In this document: positions 24,791-37,615 of the stretch, one piece after another | Layout: every line of letters starts with the position of its first letter | Numbering within the stretch: the stretch's first letter is position 1 | Assembly (NCBI GenBank): GCA_027627225.1 | Contig: CM051027.1 | Span: forward strand, 82,909,451-82,973,450 | Length of the DNA: 64,000 bases | Origin: Congeria kusceri | Taxonomy: Eukaryota > Mollusca > Bivalvia > Myida > Dreissenidae | Direction of reading: 5' to 3' | The notes under the pieces: model-generated | The model's input: the letters and a program-made list of their open reading frames with translations, nothing else | Told to the model about the DNA's origin: nothing | Database searches by the model: none | Translations under genes and position numbers: made by a program

Positions 24791-25135
24791 AAATAAACAG
24801 TTGTTTTCATACCCGTAACAATAATTCCATACTTAAATTAAGACAAAACAAGCTAAAATAAACTTGGCCACCGTGCTTGCATCGTATGTATTCGCGGAGT
24901 GGCATACGAACCCCGAAACCTAACCGAAGTCACAGAATGCGACGCGGAAGAATGCCGACAGTTTCGGAATTAGCTTCCGAATGTTTTCCGATCGTGCGGA
25001 AAGGTTGCGGTAACATTGCAGATCATGCTGAATAGTTGCCGATTTGTTGTCGACAGAATGCTGAAATGTTGCCGATTGGAAGTTCGGGGTTTATGAACGA
25101 CGCCGAATGACGCCGAACTACAATCTCATTATCAA

Positions 25136-25620
25136 TTGCTAGCCCGACAATGGATCTTTAGGTGCATTCACAGTGCACTTGATGTCATGCATGTCTTGGC
25201 ATTTCACCTGACACAGAGAAGAAGACATCATCGATTGTGGATCAAACCGTATATGAGGATCAAGCACAATTTTGGACGACATATCACAGCGTCCAACGCC
25301 TCGCATTCAGAAAATAAATGAACAAGGTTCCGTAAGGACCTTCCTTCTGGCCTAAAGCTTGCGAAGGCACTGAGTTACATAACATCTGTGGACACGTACG
25401 CCTTCTTGGTGTGCGACTTCTGTACCTTTGTGCTGCTGTGGAAAGTGTTTGCCATTTGTCCCAGAAGTGTCTACTCCCCAGCTTCAGGAGTCTAATGATG
25501 AACTTCTGGTCATTCCAAATACTCCAAAGGCCTGACGTGAAATGGCCGCCCAATTTGAGAGAAGGCGGAATATGGTCCATACTATTGGCTTTCACTTCTC
25601 TTTGCCTACTTTAATAGCAA
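25136..25620 (+). pseudogene. PIF/Harbinger transposase relic
   Basis: Frame pieces fit a Harbinger-type DDE transposase N-terminal region: QRRRHHRLWIKPYMRIKHNF, then FRKDLPSGLKLAKALSYITS and DTYAFLV, then after frameshifts LVIPNTPKA, a stop, and REMAAQFERRRNMVHTIG. These correspond in order to the RRR-W-KPY, 'GLKLAxxLxYLATGDSY' and 'VPxTPEEWxxIAxxFxxRWN' segments known from the family. The catalytic region is absent. Flanks (24895-25120 and 25800-25960) carry recurring TGCCGA motifs that may be subterminal repeats. Confidence 0.5.
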
Positions 25621-26369
25621 AAAGAGTGGGATGATTATGGGCAACCCTTAGAGACTTGTTCATAGTTTTTTTTTTCAGCCTGGGCTTTCAGATAAAGGTG
25701 TTAGCCTTCAAGACCAAGACCAAGGATCATACCGTCTGTAATCACCAAAGGCTGACTGACTAGTAACCTCACGCCAAACTTCTTCTTGAGTAGCTTGTTC
25801 GTGGGTTTCTCCATGATAAGCGTTCAATTCACCAGAACAATGCCGATTTTTTCACTTCAAACAGTATCGGCAAAATGACGGCATCAGTTCTGCTGTCGCT
25901 CTTTTATAATTCTGAAAACACGACTTATGCTCGGCGTCCCTTCCGCTGACAATCGGCTTCTTCAGGCTTCTTTAAAACAATACGGAAAGGGGGATAGGAT
26001 CGATTTGATTTAAAACATCGGTTAGTGAAATGGGCTAACTAAAGTACAAGTTGGGTAGTGGAAGTGCGGTGTTTTTGCTTATGGTTCTCAAATCATTTTT
26101 CTCGATATTCTTACCTGACCCGTTTTCATTAAGTCAGTGACAATTCTGGAAAATGCGGAAACAGTAGATTTTGTTGTCTTTTTCGAAGACAGTTTTGGAG
26201 AACTAGTAGCAATGCAATAAGGTCAAGTTTTGCTTTCTCTTTGATAATTTTCTGTCCAATGATGATAAATGATGTTAATGCAGGCTCTGAAGCCATCAAT
26301 GGTGCATGTACAAATAATTGCATGCAAGGTTTGCAACTGTTGGAAATCAAATTGTATCAATCAATTGTA

Positions 26370-27240
26370 TGGTCATACGCAAACTGTGCAAGTTTGGTCA
26401 AAATTGAATAACGAGCAAACCAATCATTGATAACTTGTTGATGTTTTTTCAACACACAAGGGGCAATAACTCTGGTGTTTCTGGCCCGAACATACTTATA
26501 TTCGACTTTACCTTTAATTTTATGGCCATAGACAAACTGTGTAACATTGGTGAAGATTGGATGAAATATGAAGTCTCTATCCTGAATAATGAACATTTTG
26601 TATATTTTTTTTCACAAACAAAGAGCAATTACTCCGGTGTTTCTGGCCCGATTTTGTTTATATTCAGCTTGACCTGTAATCTTATGGTCATAGACAAACT
26701 CGGCAAGATTGATGAAGATTGGATAAAAAAATTAAGTCTCCTGAATAAGGTCCATTTTTGTATATTTTTTACACAAAGGGCAATCTTCGGTGTTTCTGGA
26801 CTTCACTGTAATCTCATGGTTATAGACAAACTGTGCAAGATTGGTGAAGATGGGATGAAAAATGAAGTCTCTATCCTGAATAATGTCCATTTGTGTATAT
26901 TTTTTTCATAAACAAAGGACAATAACTCCGGCATTTGAAACACGATCTGGCCCATTTTGGGCATCTGCTGTAATCTGATCGTCATAGACAAACTGTGAAA
27001 GTTTGGTTAAGATTGGATGGAAAATAAAGTCTATATGTTGGAAAAAGGCATTTTTGCACTTTTTGGCATGAAAAGGGGGCATTAACTCTAGTGTTACTGG
27101 TGTGATCTGGCCCAATAACTATCCCGTCCGAGATTTTATGGTCATACACAAACTGTGCATGTTTGGTTAAGATTGGATAAAAACGAAACAAATTGGTGAT
27201 GGCATACGGACGACATACGTGCTCAGGTGATCTAAAAACT
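26370..27240 (+). mobile_element. Pearl-like tandem-core element B
   Basis: About five diverged copies of a ~155-bp core with GGGCAATAACTCCGG, then TTATGGTCATAGACAAACTG and AAGATTGG(A/G)TGAA, finishing in GGACGACATAC and CTCAGGTGATCTAAA. The layout is that of element A but with a different core. Apparent reading frames are the core read through. Confidence 0.55.
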
Positions 27241-27705
27241 CTCGCCTAAGCACTTTGTAATAAAATGAAAACAACAAATTCAAGAGAAAATCAGCAAAAC
27301 GGAAAAATTCTGCGTAATCAGTAAATCTAAAGTTACATACATTTGCATTCGATGCAGTGTACGCATATAAATTATAAAAGCGGCAACTTAAAAGTAATGA
27401 AATGTATTCATCGTTTCAAACCGGCAGATTAATTGCTCGATAATATGTTATTTACATAGAAAACTACTACTAGTGCTAATTACAATTTATCTTATGCAAA
27501 TTGTATGATGCTTTCGTTCCAGATGCATTATTGTATGTGTTTTATATTCTGGCGTACTTTCGATTTTGCCTAAGATACACCCTTCCTTGAACTTCGAGAA
27601 ACAATCTCGCTTTTCAGCGCGGCGCAAAAACGATACTTCTCGCGTAAAATTTACATTGATTTGATACGGAGCGTTAAATATGATTTGCCGTCACTTTCTT
27701 ATTTT

Positions 27706-28130
27706 TTCGGCGTAGTTGTCTTAAGATCACGTTTGACCTAGATTTATTGCGATAATTATGCAGTGGGAAAATTGAATGCCAATAGAATTGGACACATTTT
27801 CTAATTTAAAGGAATGCAAACTTACAACAATGGTTTAATGTCTACCAATCATTGTTGCATACTTTTGGGGAATTAAATTCACAGAATTGTTCACATAAGC
27901 GGTTAAAATAAAAATATAAACAGATCCTCGACATACACTATAGAACTGAGGCTAATTATGAACGTATTTGTATGCCATAAACAGAATGCTATATTCATTT
28001 ACGTAACGAAATAACGATTTTGTTTAGCCTACATTTATATAAGCGATACGCTCTATAAATAGCAATGATACAATGCTCCCATTCATAAATCTCATTCACA
28101 TATTTGCCGTTCAATGTAACCCATTCATTT
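27706..28130 (+). mobile_element. Helentron-like element E, 5' fragment
   Basis: Begins TTTTTTCGGCGTAGTTGTC and matches the reverse complement of the right half of copy 1. It is truncated where it meets the next E copy in the opposite orientation, and is preceded by a fragment of repeat F (27597-27705). Confidence 0.5.
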
Positions 28131-28164
28131 TTGCGAGTTCAACACATTCCAGAAACAGTTCTAA

Positions 28165-30815
28165 CAAGAAATGTCTTTAAAAAAAGACAATCGGCGTTGA
28201 CATTAACATACCGAAATATCATTTTTACCCTAAACATATGACGCAAGAGGGCCAAGATGATCGGTTACGTGGCTTCTCGGACCCCAGATTTTTCGATCCA
28301 CACCTATATTAGGAGACTTCTCGGACCCCAGATTTTTCGGACACCATAAGAAAACTTCTCGGATTCCAAAATTAATTTCTGATTAATTCAATAATTATTA
28401 ATATTTGTACCGTAAATAAACCGATCATACCGCCCCACGTTTTCACCAGTGATACATGAATAACCTAAATAATGTACATCATTATTATATAAATATTATT
28501 AATATTAAATAATATCATTATTATATAGATTTGTCAGCGAAATTAACAAATAAACAATGTACGAAAATAATTGCGGGAATGAATGAAAATTATTTTTTTA
28601 TCAGACACGTATAGTTATTCTTAAGTAATATACCCTACCTTCATCTTGGAAGTTAACTTTGCATAATACATACACATTTCGAAGTCAATTAATCATTTAT
28701 AGGCTAAGAAAGTTAATGATTTGTTTATCAGGTAGCGCCGCAACGTATTTTTATGGCCCGCCACGAATTTGATTTAATGCCAAAAAATATTTATTTACTT
28801 TTTTTTGACGATCGCGCCCGGGTTTTAAAGGATCAGTCCAGAAATATGTTAATAAAAATAAAACTTTGTAGAAAGTGTTTCTAATGGGCATGTTACCGAA
28901 CAAAATACAAAAACTACGCATTTGAAATTATTAACAGTTTGGTAACTTGCTGTCGTCTATTTTCTGTATGCGATAACTGGTGATGACTCTGGAGTAAACC
29001 AGTATGTACATTATAGTATTTCGTTCGTACCAAGCGCTTTTGAACAATGCCTTTCGTATATAAGAAACATATTTCGGACGAATAAACACCATAAACGTTC
29101 ATAAGAACTATTACTAAAATTACGATGTATTGAATAAGATCCCATGGACAGGGCTTAAAATTAAACGAATCCGCATTTTAACATAGCGGAAAAAGAGTAA
29201 CCCGGTAGATATTTCGGTATTTCCAGTAACTTTCTTCCTGTCTGAAATACTGTGTAAATTTTGAAAAAAAGTCATATTCGATTGGGAACCTTTATAAATA
29301 TCATCTATTTATTTATTTAAACGTTTGTTTCGTAGATGCTTTTGCTTGTATAATATTTCATATTTCATTCCATATTTTTTTAAGAAAATCTGTGTCGATA
29401 TAAGTCCTATGGAAACAATCGAAAATACCAGCTGCATTGACAAGCGTTCGTTTAAATAAATTATTGGTGATTTACTGCAAAAATAATTCCTATTTTTGAC
29501 AGTTATAAAAAATATGAATAACTAAAAGTTAAATTCTATAAATAGAAGTATTTTAATGCTGATGGTGTATCAATTTGAAGGCACTTATGTTAATTATGAA
29601 CATTCGAATTCATTGCCCTTTTACATCAGCTTGCATAAATGACGGTTTGTGATTAATAAATCTATATTTAGAATTTTATTTAAAAAAGGAATGCTTAAGT
29701 TGTTATTAAAGCTTAAAATTGTCTTTAATCTGTTTTTAATTACTTGTTTTATTAATCCATTAATAGTGCCAATAGAAAAGAGAAGGAGAAAAAAGGAAAT
29801 TCAATATTAAAAAAACATTCGCCCTCCCTCCTGATTTTTTGGAAAAAGTGCCTGAGAAACAATTCATTATTTTTTTTTAGCCTTATACCGTATATAAGAA
29901 TGAAAAGCAATCTTCAGAGAACATTCGGCGCATTTGAAATAATCATGACTTCCATTTTGATAGCACACACATACAATTTCATAAGACTATGGCGATTGAA
30001 AATTACATTCAGTAGGAATATAATGTATCAAGGGTTTCTGTGTATAATTGGTATTGCAAATCATGTAGTAATGCTACGTAAATGAAGTAACAGTAACACG
30101 AATAACATTTCGACATATTCAGAAACTTATTTCACCACATTTTATTTATTGAAAGATATTTTTTATAAGTTGATTAACATCTACTGGAGAAGTTGATAGA
30201 AATGTGCAATTCTAATTAATTATTAACAGAACGCAACTGCAATTCAATTCAAATTAACAAGCACAGTCAGTTTATAAACATAAATTCCCACTTTATTGAA
30301 ATATTCGCTCTTTAAAATGTAAAGAAAAGAAAACATGGAAAAAAGTATTTTTAACGCTCTGGACGCTAATTGATGCATGTATATGATAACAGCTATACAC
30401 CGGCAGCTAAACACGGGCTATTTTTAGAAGGATCGTGAGTGTGTTGAACTTGCTAGAATAAATTGTTATTTATAGAGCGTACCGCTAGGCTAAACACAAT
30501 AGTGTATTAATTCTGGGAATGAACATAATATACTGTTCATGACATAAAACGAAAAAAATATGTTCATACATATGCTCAGTTCTAGAGTATATATCAATAA
30601 TATGTTTATAACTTTATATTAACCGCTTATGTAACATTTTAATCCCCAAAAGAATGCAACAGTTGTTGGTATACATTAAACCATTGTTGTAAGTTTGCAT
30701 TCCCTAAAATTAGAAACTTTGCCCAATTCTATTGGCATTCAATTTTCCCGCTGCATAATTATCTCAAGAAATCTAGGTCAAAAGTGATCTAAGACAGCCA
30801 CGCCGAAAAATAGCG
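28165..30815 (-). mobile_element. Helentron-like element E with element D inside
   Basis: Left end AACAAGAAATGTCTT and CAATCGGCGTTGACATTAAC, right end ACAGCCACGCCGAAAAA. The middle is split by element D (28702-29882). After removing D the copy is co-linear with 46826-48207. Confidence 0.55.
28702..29882. mobile_element. TIR element D, copy 2, with TTATA duplication
   Basis: Same termini as at 5173-6375. TTATA borders both sides, and the uninterrupted target is visible at about 47310 in another E copy (CATTTATACTG). Non-coding. Confidence 0.7.
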
Positions 30816-30849
30816 CGCGTAGCAGCCGTTGTATAGCTGTGTTAATATC

Positions 30850-31740
30850 GTCGTACATGCATCAATTAGCGTTCAGATAATTATAAACCGAAAAATTTGA
30901 ATTCAAGATTCAACATATTTATTTCGTTACTTAAACATATACATGTTTTTCGTAACATGATCCAATGAATAATAATAATAGTCACATGACACCTTATAAC
31001 ATATGTACATATATACACAGTTTATAATACTAATATGTATATAAAACAAATAACATTTATTATTTCTAGTTCGCACAGCAAAAAAAAAAAATCCAGAGAA
31101 AGTTACGACAAGTGTGTTTTAATAAAGTACTTGCCCAGAGGAGGGACTTGTAGATTTCATACGAAAACATAAGACAAAAATACGAGACAGCTTAATCAAT
31201 GTATGTACAATATGTACACTAATATATGCAACTGTAGAGAACACAAATTATTGCAACTATTGTACAGTATTAATCATACCTTTTCGTCTGTTAAAAGCAT
31301 GGTATGTATATTTACACAAATTCAATACTGTTTTATAATTTTTTGATTTAAATAGGCTAATAAATTTGACCACACTAGGTTTAGTATAGTAATATTTACT
31401 TAAATATGTCTTCCGAATGTCACTATACTGAGGACAAATGCATATAAAATGATATTCGTCTTCCAAATCAATTTTATTGCAAAAAGTGCAATATCTGTTA
31501 CAATGTTCGATTCTGTTATTGCCGTGTCGGCCTGTTTCTATTTTTAATTGGTGAGATGACACTCTCAGTTTAGATAATGCAATACGATATCTTAAAGGTA
31601 TTTTATCAAGATAATATTCAAATTCAAAATCAATTTTAAACAGCATATAAGTGCACAAACTTCGACTGTTATTAACAGCAGTATACCACGACTGTTTAAA
31701 CTGATCGAGCAGTCTTTGTTAAAATCTAGATGGAAACAAT
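30850..31740 (-). mobile_element. 5'-truncated non-LTR retroelement fragment
   Basis: A minus-strand frame (31658-31257) encodes a retroelement C-terminal tail: KLRVSSHQLKIETGRHG, then CNRYCTFCNKIDLEDEYHFI and a Cys, a CxxC-HxxxC arrangement typical of LINE-type RT tails in molluscs. About 400 bp of AT-rich 3' UTR follows toward 30850. No RT core remains. It is distinct from the CR1-2A element. Confidence 0.6.
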
Positions 31741-32332
31741 TCGTATTAACTAGATAGGGGGTAACCCAAACATATGAGAAAAATTGGGAATTAATATTTA
31801 TAAACTTACTGGTAATTAAATTTTAAACTATGGTTACGATTTATTGAGAATTATTTATAATTGCACCTTTCTATCAATTTCTCCAGTGGATGTTATTCAA
31901 TCTGAATAAGGTGCTACATTTTTCTATAGATAAAATGTTATGAAAGAAGACTCGGAATACGTCGAATTGTAATTCGCGTAGCATGAATACACAAGTTGCA
32001 ATACTAATTATACACAGACACCCTTGCTACATCATATCCCTACCGAATATATTTTTTAACCGTCATAGTCTAATGAAATTATATGGGTTTTTTTTATCAA
32101 AGGTCTAAAAATTTCAAATGCGCTGAATGTTCCCTGAATATTGATTTTAATTGGGATGTAGTATAAATGCGTATTTGACTTCCAATCGTATTTATATAAG
32201 ATAATTTCAAAGATGAATGTATGATATATAACTATAAACACCTATATAGACTCGTCTGATACAACATTATTTTCATTCATTCCCGCAATTATTTTCTTAC
32301 ATTGTTAATTTGTTAAATTGGCCTTACAAATT

Positions 32333-33790
32333 AGACAAGGATATCAGTAAAACTGATGGATGCACCCCGATGCGCTTTGTCAAGCAATATAAATGCAATG
32401 AGAAGGGCAAAGGTATTAAAATGAATAAAAATCAAAAGGAATGTGTACTATATTTGAGAAATTTTCAAAGTCCCATAACTCTAAGAAAAATCATTGAAGT
32501 GGAACATCCTGCTAATATGCACACCTCCTCGCAATGAAGCTTCGCATAAAATGTCATTGAAATCTGGCCGTAGTTACTGAGAAATAGCGCGGGCAAGAAT
32601 TGTGCACTATATATTATATGTCAGAAATGTCCATAGCTCCAAGCAAAATTATTTAAGCATAACATCGTGCTAATATGCACACCTCCTTTGGCAATGAAGT
32701 TTCCTATAAAACTTTATTGAAATCATGCCAGTTGTTGCTGAGAAATAGCCCGGACAAGAATGTATGCAGTATATACTAATTTCAGAAATTTTCAAAGTCC
32801 TATAACTCTAAGACAAATCATTGAAGCGGAACGTCCTAGTAGTATGCACCTCCTCTTGGTAATGAAGCTTCCCATAAAGTTTTGTTGAATTCCAGCAAGA
32901 AGTTGCTGAGAAATAGCCCAGACAAGAAAGTATGTAATAGTGCACTATATACTGCTTTCAGATATCTTCAAAGTCCCATAACTCTAAGAAAAATCATTGA
33001 AGCGGAACGTCCTGGTAGTATACACACCTCCTCTTGGTAATGAAGATTCCTATGAAGTTTCGTTGAATTCTGGCCAGATGTTGCTGAGAAACAAGTTTTG
33101 TTGAATTCCAGCACGTAGCTGCTGCGAAATAGCCCAGACAAGAAAGTGAAGAACTGTGCACTATATACTGGATTCAGAAATCTTCAAAGTCCCATAACTC
33201 TAAGACAAATCATTAAAGCGGAACGTCCGGGTAGTATGCACACCTCCTCTTGGTAATGAAGCTTCCCATATAGTTTTGTTGAATTCCAGCTAGTAGCGCG
33301 GACAAGAAAATGAAGAATTGTGCACTATATACTGATTTCTGAAATCTTCAAAGTCCCATAACTCTGATAAAAATCATTAAAGCGGAATGTCCTTGTAATA
33401 TGCACACCTCCTCTTGGTAATGAAGATTCCCATGAAGTTTCGTTGAATTCTGGCCAGATGTTGCTGAGAAATACTCCGGACAAGAAAGTCAAGAATGGTG
33501 CACTATATACTTATTTCAGAAATGTTCAAAGTCCCATAACTCTGAGAAAAATCACTGAAGCGGAACGTCCTGGTAATATGCACACCTCCTCTTGGTATTG
33601 AAGCTTCCCATGAAGTTTCGTTGAATTCCGGCCAGTTTCCCATGAAGTTTCGTCGAATTCCGGCCAGTAGTTGCTGAGAAATACTCCGGACAAGAAAGTG
33701 TGATGGAAGGACGGACGGACGGACGGACGGCAGGACGGACGGACAAAGCGGCGACTATATGCTCCCCCGAAATTTTTCAGGGAGCAAAAT
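32333..33790 (+). mobile_element. Pearl-like tandem-core element C
   Basis: About seven copies of a ~180-bp core (CAAAGTCCCATAACTCTAAG, GAAGCGGAACGTCCTGG, CACACCTCCTCTTGGTAATG), then (GGAC)n at 33711-33745 and a terminal hairpin (GCTCCC ... GGGAGC). It is flanked by ACAAATT on both sides (32326-32332 and 33791-33797) and interrupts a Helentron-like E copy. Confidence 0.65.
33711..33745. repeat. (GGAC)n tract in pearl-like C
   Basis: Tetranucleotide run just before the terminal hairpin of element C, as the family plan predicts. Confidence 0.9.
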
Positions 33791-33965
33791 ACAAATTATG
33801 TTAACGTAAATTATTATGGTTATTTATAAATACATCACTGGTGAAAACATGGTGTTTGAGAAGTTACGTAACAGATCATATTGGCCCTCTGTTATGTTAA
33901 GGCTATTTTTGAATGACATCTCAATATTAATTTTCACGCCGATTGTCTTTTTTAAAGACATTTCT

Positions 33966-34760
33966 TGTTTACTCTCAGAAAAGTACAAACGGATTTGAAA
34001 AGAGAATTTTATGCTCTCTAACATGGTACCTTTTTTTTCATTTTTAGGTGGGGGGATTTGCACGTTTGTAACATCACCATATTTCGTACAGAAATCAATA
34101 GAACCTCGTTCGGAAATATGGTGCATTTTCAACTTTATCGCATAAAAAATAAACTTCCCCTTGTTTATCAGAAAGTACAAACGGGTTTGGAAAATTCATT
34201 CTTTGCATGTTCGAGTGGTGTTAATTCTGTTTAATTATTTAAAATTTTAGGCAGGGAAATTTAGGCAAAAATGAGGTACCTATACTTTAAAATGTATTTC
34301 CGTGACTCAATACGGAAATAAACGAGCGTTGTCGAACGATTCCGAGTTGGATCGTGGAACACTACCCTTCTAGCGGAGTTTATTGGGGGTAATCAACAGT
34401 TACAATCTTGGTATTCGTATCATAGACCTTATAATATGCAGTTTAGCTTATTTTAGACAATGAAATCCAGAAGGAAATTTTGATGAATTGTTTTTTATAA
34501 CAATGCATTAGAGTTATATTAATAGAGATATTTCAGAGAAAGCAGGTTAATTTATAGCAGAAGACATACTTTCAATTACTGTTTAATTAAAGGAAAGAGA
34601 TTATGCCTAAATATTTTGATCCAAATACAAGTTCTTTTAATGCAAAATATCAAAAAAATACCCGAAATTAATGAAAGAAACGAAGGAAAAATAAACAGTT
34701 GTTTTAATACGCGTAACAATAATTCCATACTTAAATTAAATAAAACAAGCTAGAATAACT
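33966..34760. repeat. Dispersed repeat F, second copy
   Basis: The same order of blocks as at 15.7-24.8 kb but without the T, CR1 and E insertions: ATGAGGTACCTATA, GAGTTGGATCGTGGAACACT, AGAGATATTTCAGAG, TAATGAAAGAAACGAAGG and AATTCCATACTTAAATTAA. It serves as the empty-site reference for three insertions. Confidence 0.65.
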
Positions 34761-35189
34761 GAAATCACGAAGTTCTGATAATGTAACTATTCAATTTAAT
34801 AACTTGAAACGATTTAACTTTTTTTTAAGTTTCTATATCAATCAATTAAAGTTTAAAATAACAAATCAAAATGGGATCATGTTGGCACTACATGGGTCGG
34901 TGGTATAATCAGCTGATAATGATCATTATACATGGATGCTGTCCTAATTGTTTGTAAAATTATTTGCCAACGTGTGGATGTATTGACAACGGTGCGCCAA
35001 CTTGTCTGAAAAGGGGCTCTATACCTGGTCTCGACGGATAGGTAAAGGTGACAAATGGGGCTACTGAATAATTTGCTAGTGTAAACCCCAGCAAGTCATA
35101 GATGCCTTTCATAATGCAAAATTGTCTCAATAATAAGTGGACGGTTCTCATTTATTGCCAAACATAGCTTTAGAGAAAGTATAAGTTTG

Positions 35190-35420
35190 ATGATGATGAT
35201 GATATGATGATGATGATGATATGATGATGATGATAATGATGATGATGATGATGATGACGATGATATGACGATGTGATGATGATGATGATGATATGATATG
35301 ATGATATGATGATGATGATGATGATGATATAATGATACGGTGGTGATGATGATGATGATGATGATGATAACGACGACGATGATGATGATGATGATGATGA
35401 TAATGATGATGATGATGATG

Positions 35421-35454
<34 letters not shown>

Positions 35455-35455
35455 G
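35190..35455. repeat. (GAT)n and (ATT)n microsatellites
   Basis: About 230 bp of GAT/GATGATAT repeats directly followed by an ATT run. Frames of Met or Ile runs are artefacts. Confidence 0.97.
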
Positions 35456-36016
35456 CAGTAGTAGTATTAATAGTTGTAGTAGTAGTTGTTGTTGGCGTTG
35501 TAGTTTGTTTTTACTATTAAAGACTATGGGTTAATTTTTAACCTTAATATTTTCCCAACAGAGAATAAAATTGGATCAAAACAGAAGTGTGTCGCTTTAT
35601 AACTTGCATACTGATCAATATACTCTTGCAAAAATCACTGCGCTAACAGGACAGCCAGATTAAATTGTTAAGGGTATGAAAGCGTAAAAATTATTACCGA
35701 TAGCATCTTAGATAAGGCAGTATCGATCATCAGATAAAATCGATAGCAGCCGAAAATCTTCGGAAGATTTCCGATTAGTACCGAACAGCTGTCTATTGGG
35801 TAGTACTATTGATTTTATCAGCTTGAATATCTCGCTTAAGAAGTAAGCATGTAAGTGCTTCATCTTCCAATGCTCCATTTTAATACCGAATACTGATGCA
35901 TCCGAAAGAAAAACTGTTGAACTGACAATCCCATAGCCTTCCAAATTTGAAAACTATTTAAGCTACTTTGTTGTATTCTGGTATTCTGAAATAAATATCT
36001 ACCCTAAATAATCAAA
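35456..36016. other. No supported feature
   Basis: AT-rich spacer between the GAT microsatellite and TIR element T copy B. I see no coding sequence or repeat here. Confidence 0.45.
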
Positions 36017-36880
36017 ACGCTGACAGCGTAGAAAGACAGTTGGCGACAAAAAATAAATAAATGCATGTGAATTGTGAGTGCATGTTTGCTAAACAGGAAC
36101 ATTTTTTTAAATGAAGTTCAATTTCCCACCTTTAAACTTGATAATATGGTTTCTTATTCAAATCATACATCATAATAAAATTTAGTTTGGGGCAACGTAA
36201 GTTTGTAAGTAACGAACACATATTTTTCAAGCAAATTATATAATGCAGACGGAGTTATATATGTACATGCCAGTTAAGTAACAAGTCAATCTGCAACGAG
36301 CCATGCAGAATAATTAACCACTAAAGCGTGGTAGTTAGGAGCATCGATAGTTAGTGATTCGTAGCTTACTGAGTAAGTAGGTCATACGATGCATACTCTC
36401 GATTTTCCATACTACAGTTTTAAAATTATTACGCTGAAGTAATTTGTTGTCAAAATATTCAGAATAAGAATCGGTTACAATAAGTAACACTTTCGCAACG
36501 AGTTAAAACTAACCAATGAAGCGCATTAATTTAGTGGTCTTATTCCATGACGCCTAGGTGAATATTTCAGCTACGGACAAGTTAATAGCGAAAATATAAG
36601 TGTTATTAGTTTGACGTAGCATGTTTAATAATCTGACTTTAAAAAACAAACTGTTATTGTAAAAAAACACATGATATACACATTATAATACGCATGATAT
36701 ACATTATCTTAAATAATTAACGACAAGAAAATAGACGTGAAATTTTGCTGTTTAGAAAAATGACCCTTTCAGATTTCGATTTACTGACTCGTAGCCTGCA
36801 AAAAAAGAAGTGGTTTTCCGCGATACCTGTTTTGGAAATTACCCTCTCAAACGACCGTTGGCTATCGCCAGCAGTCTAAA
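36017..36880. mobile_element. TIR element T, copy B (reverse orientation)
   Basis: Starts CGCTGACAGCGTAGAAAGAC then AGTTGGCGAC, and ends CGACCGTTGGCTATCGCC then AGCAGTCTAAA. The interior is the reverse complement of parts of copies A and C. Non-coding. Confidence 0.6.
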
Positions 36881-37539
36881 ATTGTATTACTGACTCAAAT
36901 ATTCATGTTATTCAGGAAAAAAATTATGTTATAAAAGAGTAACATTTAAAGTATGCCTCAGCTAAATTCTGAACTTCTTTACACCACTTATCAATTGAAT
37001 CTGGGAGATACACCTTTGTCATAAATATAGCGACACCTGGGATAAATGTTTACAGCCATACTTTTTTTTCATTTGTCATTAACCCATGGAAGTTCCAGTC
37101 GCAATGTTCTGGTACTGCAACGAAGACAGACACAATACCAGATCAGTTTGACTTATTGCTTTTAAGGTACCAGTATTGTTGTTATTATACTCTTTCATCG
37201 CAATAGACGTTCACCCGGAGCCGTGTACTAGGTGTTATACATCTGGGCCCAAGACTAAGAAAATCTCAATCTCAAATTTAATTTTAACTCATAATATTGA
37301 CCAATGAAATCGAATGTGTGTGTGAGGTTTTTTTTCTTCAAATTTTATTGGCAAATATTTTAAGCTGAAACTGAGTTTGAGCTTATGAATGTCCGTAGTC
37401 GTGGGGTCTGGTCTACTGGGCCTTGCACTAGGGGCTTACTCACAGATTTCTTTTTTTGTAAAAACATGTCATAACATGTATTAACTTCAAACAAACCCAA
37501 ATATTATCTGAGAAGAAAAGTAAAAATAAAAAAAAGTAA

Positions 37540-37615
37540 AGTACTCTAGGGCTCAAACCCATGACTCTGGATAAAGTCTGTCACGTCTACCACTATGCCA
37601 AATCTGCTTTTTCGC
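37540..37615 (-). repeat. tRNA-like SINE head, minus strand
   Basis: Read on the minus strand, TTTGGCATAGTGGTAGACG (A box region) is followed 35 bases later by GGGTTTGAGCCC (B box). No stable acceptor stem, so a retroposed relic rather than a tRNA gene. Confidence 0.45.

Larger units (their letters stand above)
31780..33965 (+). mobile_element. Helentron-like element E, inverted, with pearl-like C inside
   Basis: The reverse complement of E, ending ACGCCGATTGTCTTTTTTAA then AGACATTTCTTG at 33965 and abutting repeat F. Element C (32333-33790) is inserted in it. The 5' end is missing, replaced near 31740 by the retroelement fragment. Confidence 0.5.

Noticed and set aside
26435..26911. 158-codon open frame with internal repeats
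   Set aside because: It tracks the ~155-bp tandem core of pearl-like element B and is open by repetition, with no protein-like conservation.
35340..35534. Met/Ile-rich frame
   Set aside because: Translation of the GAT and ATT microsatellites.
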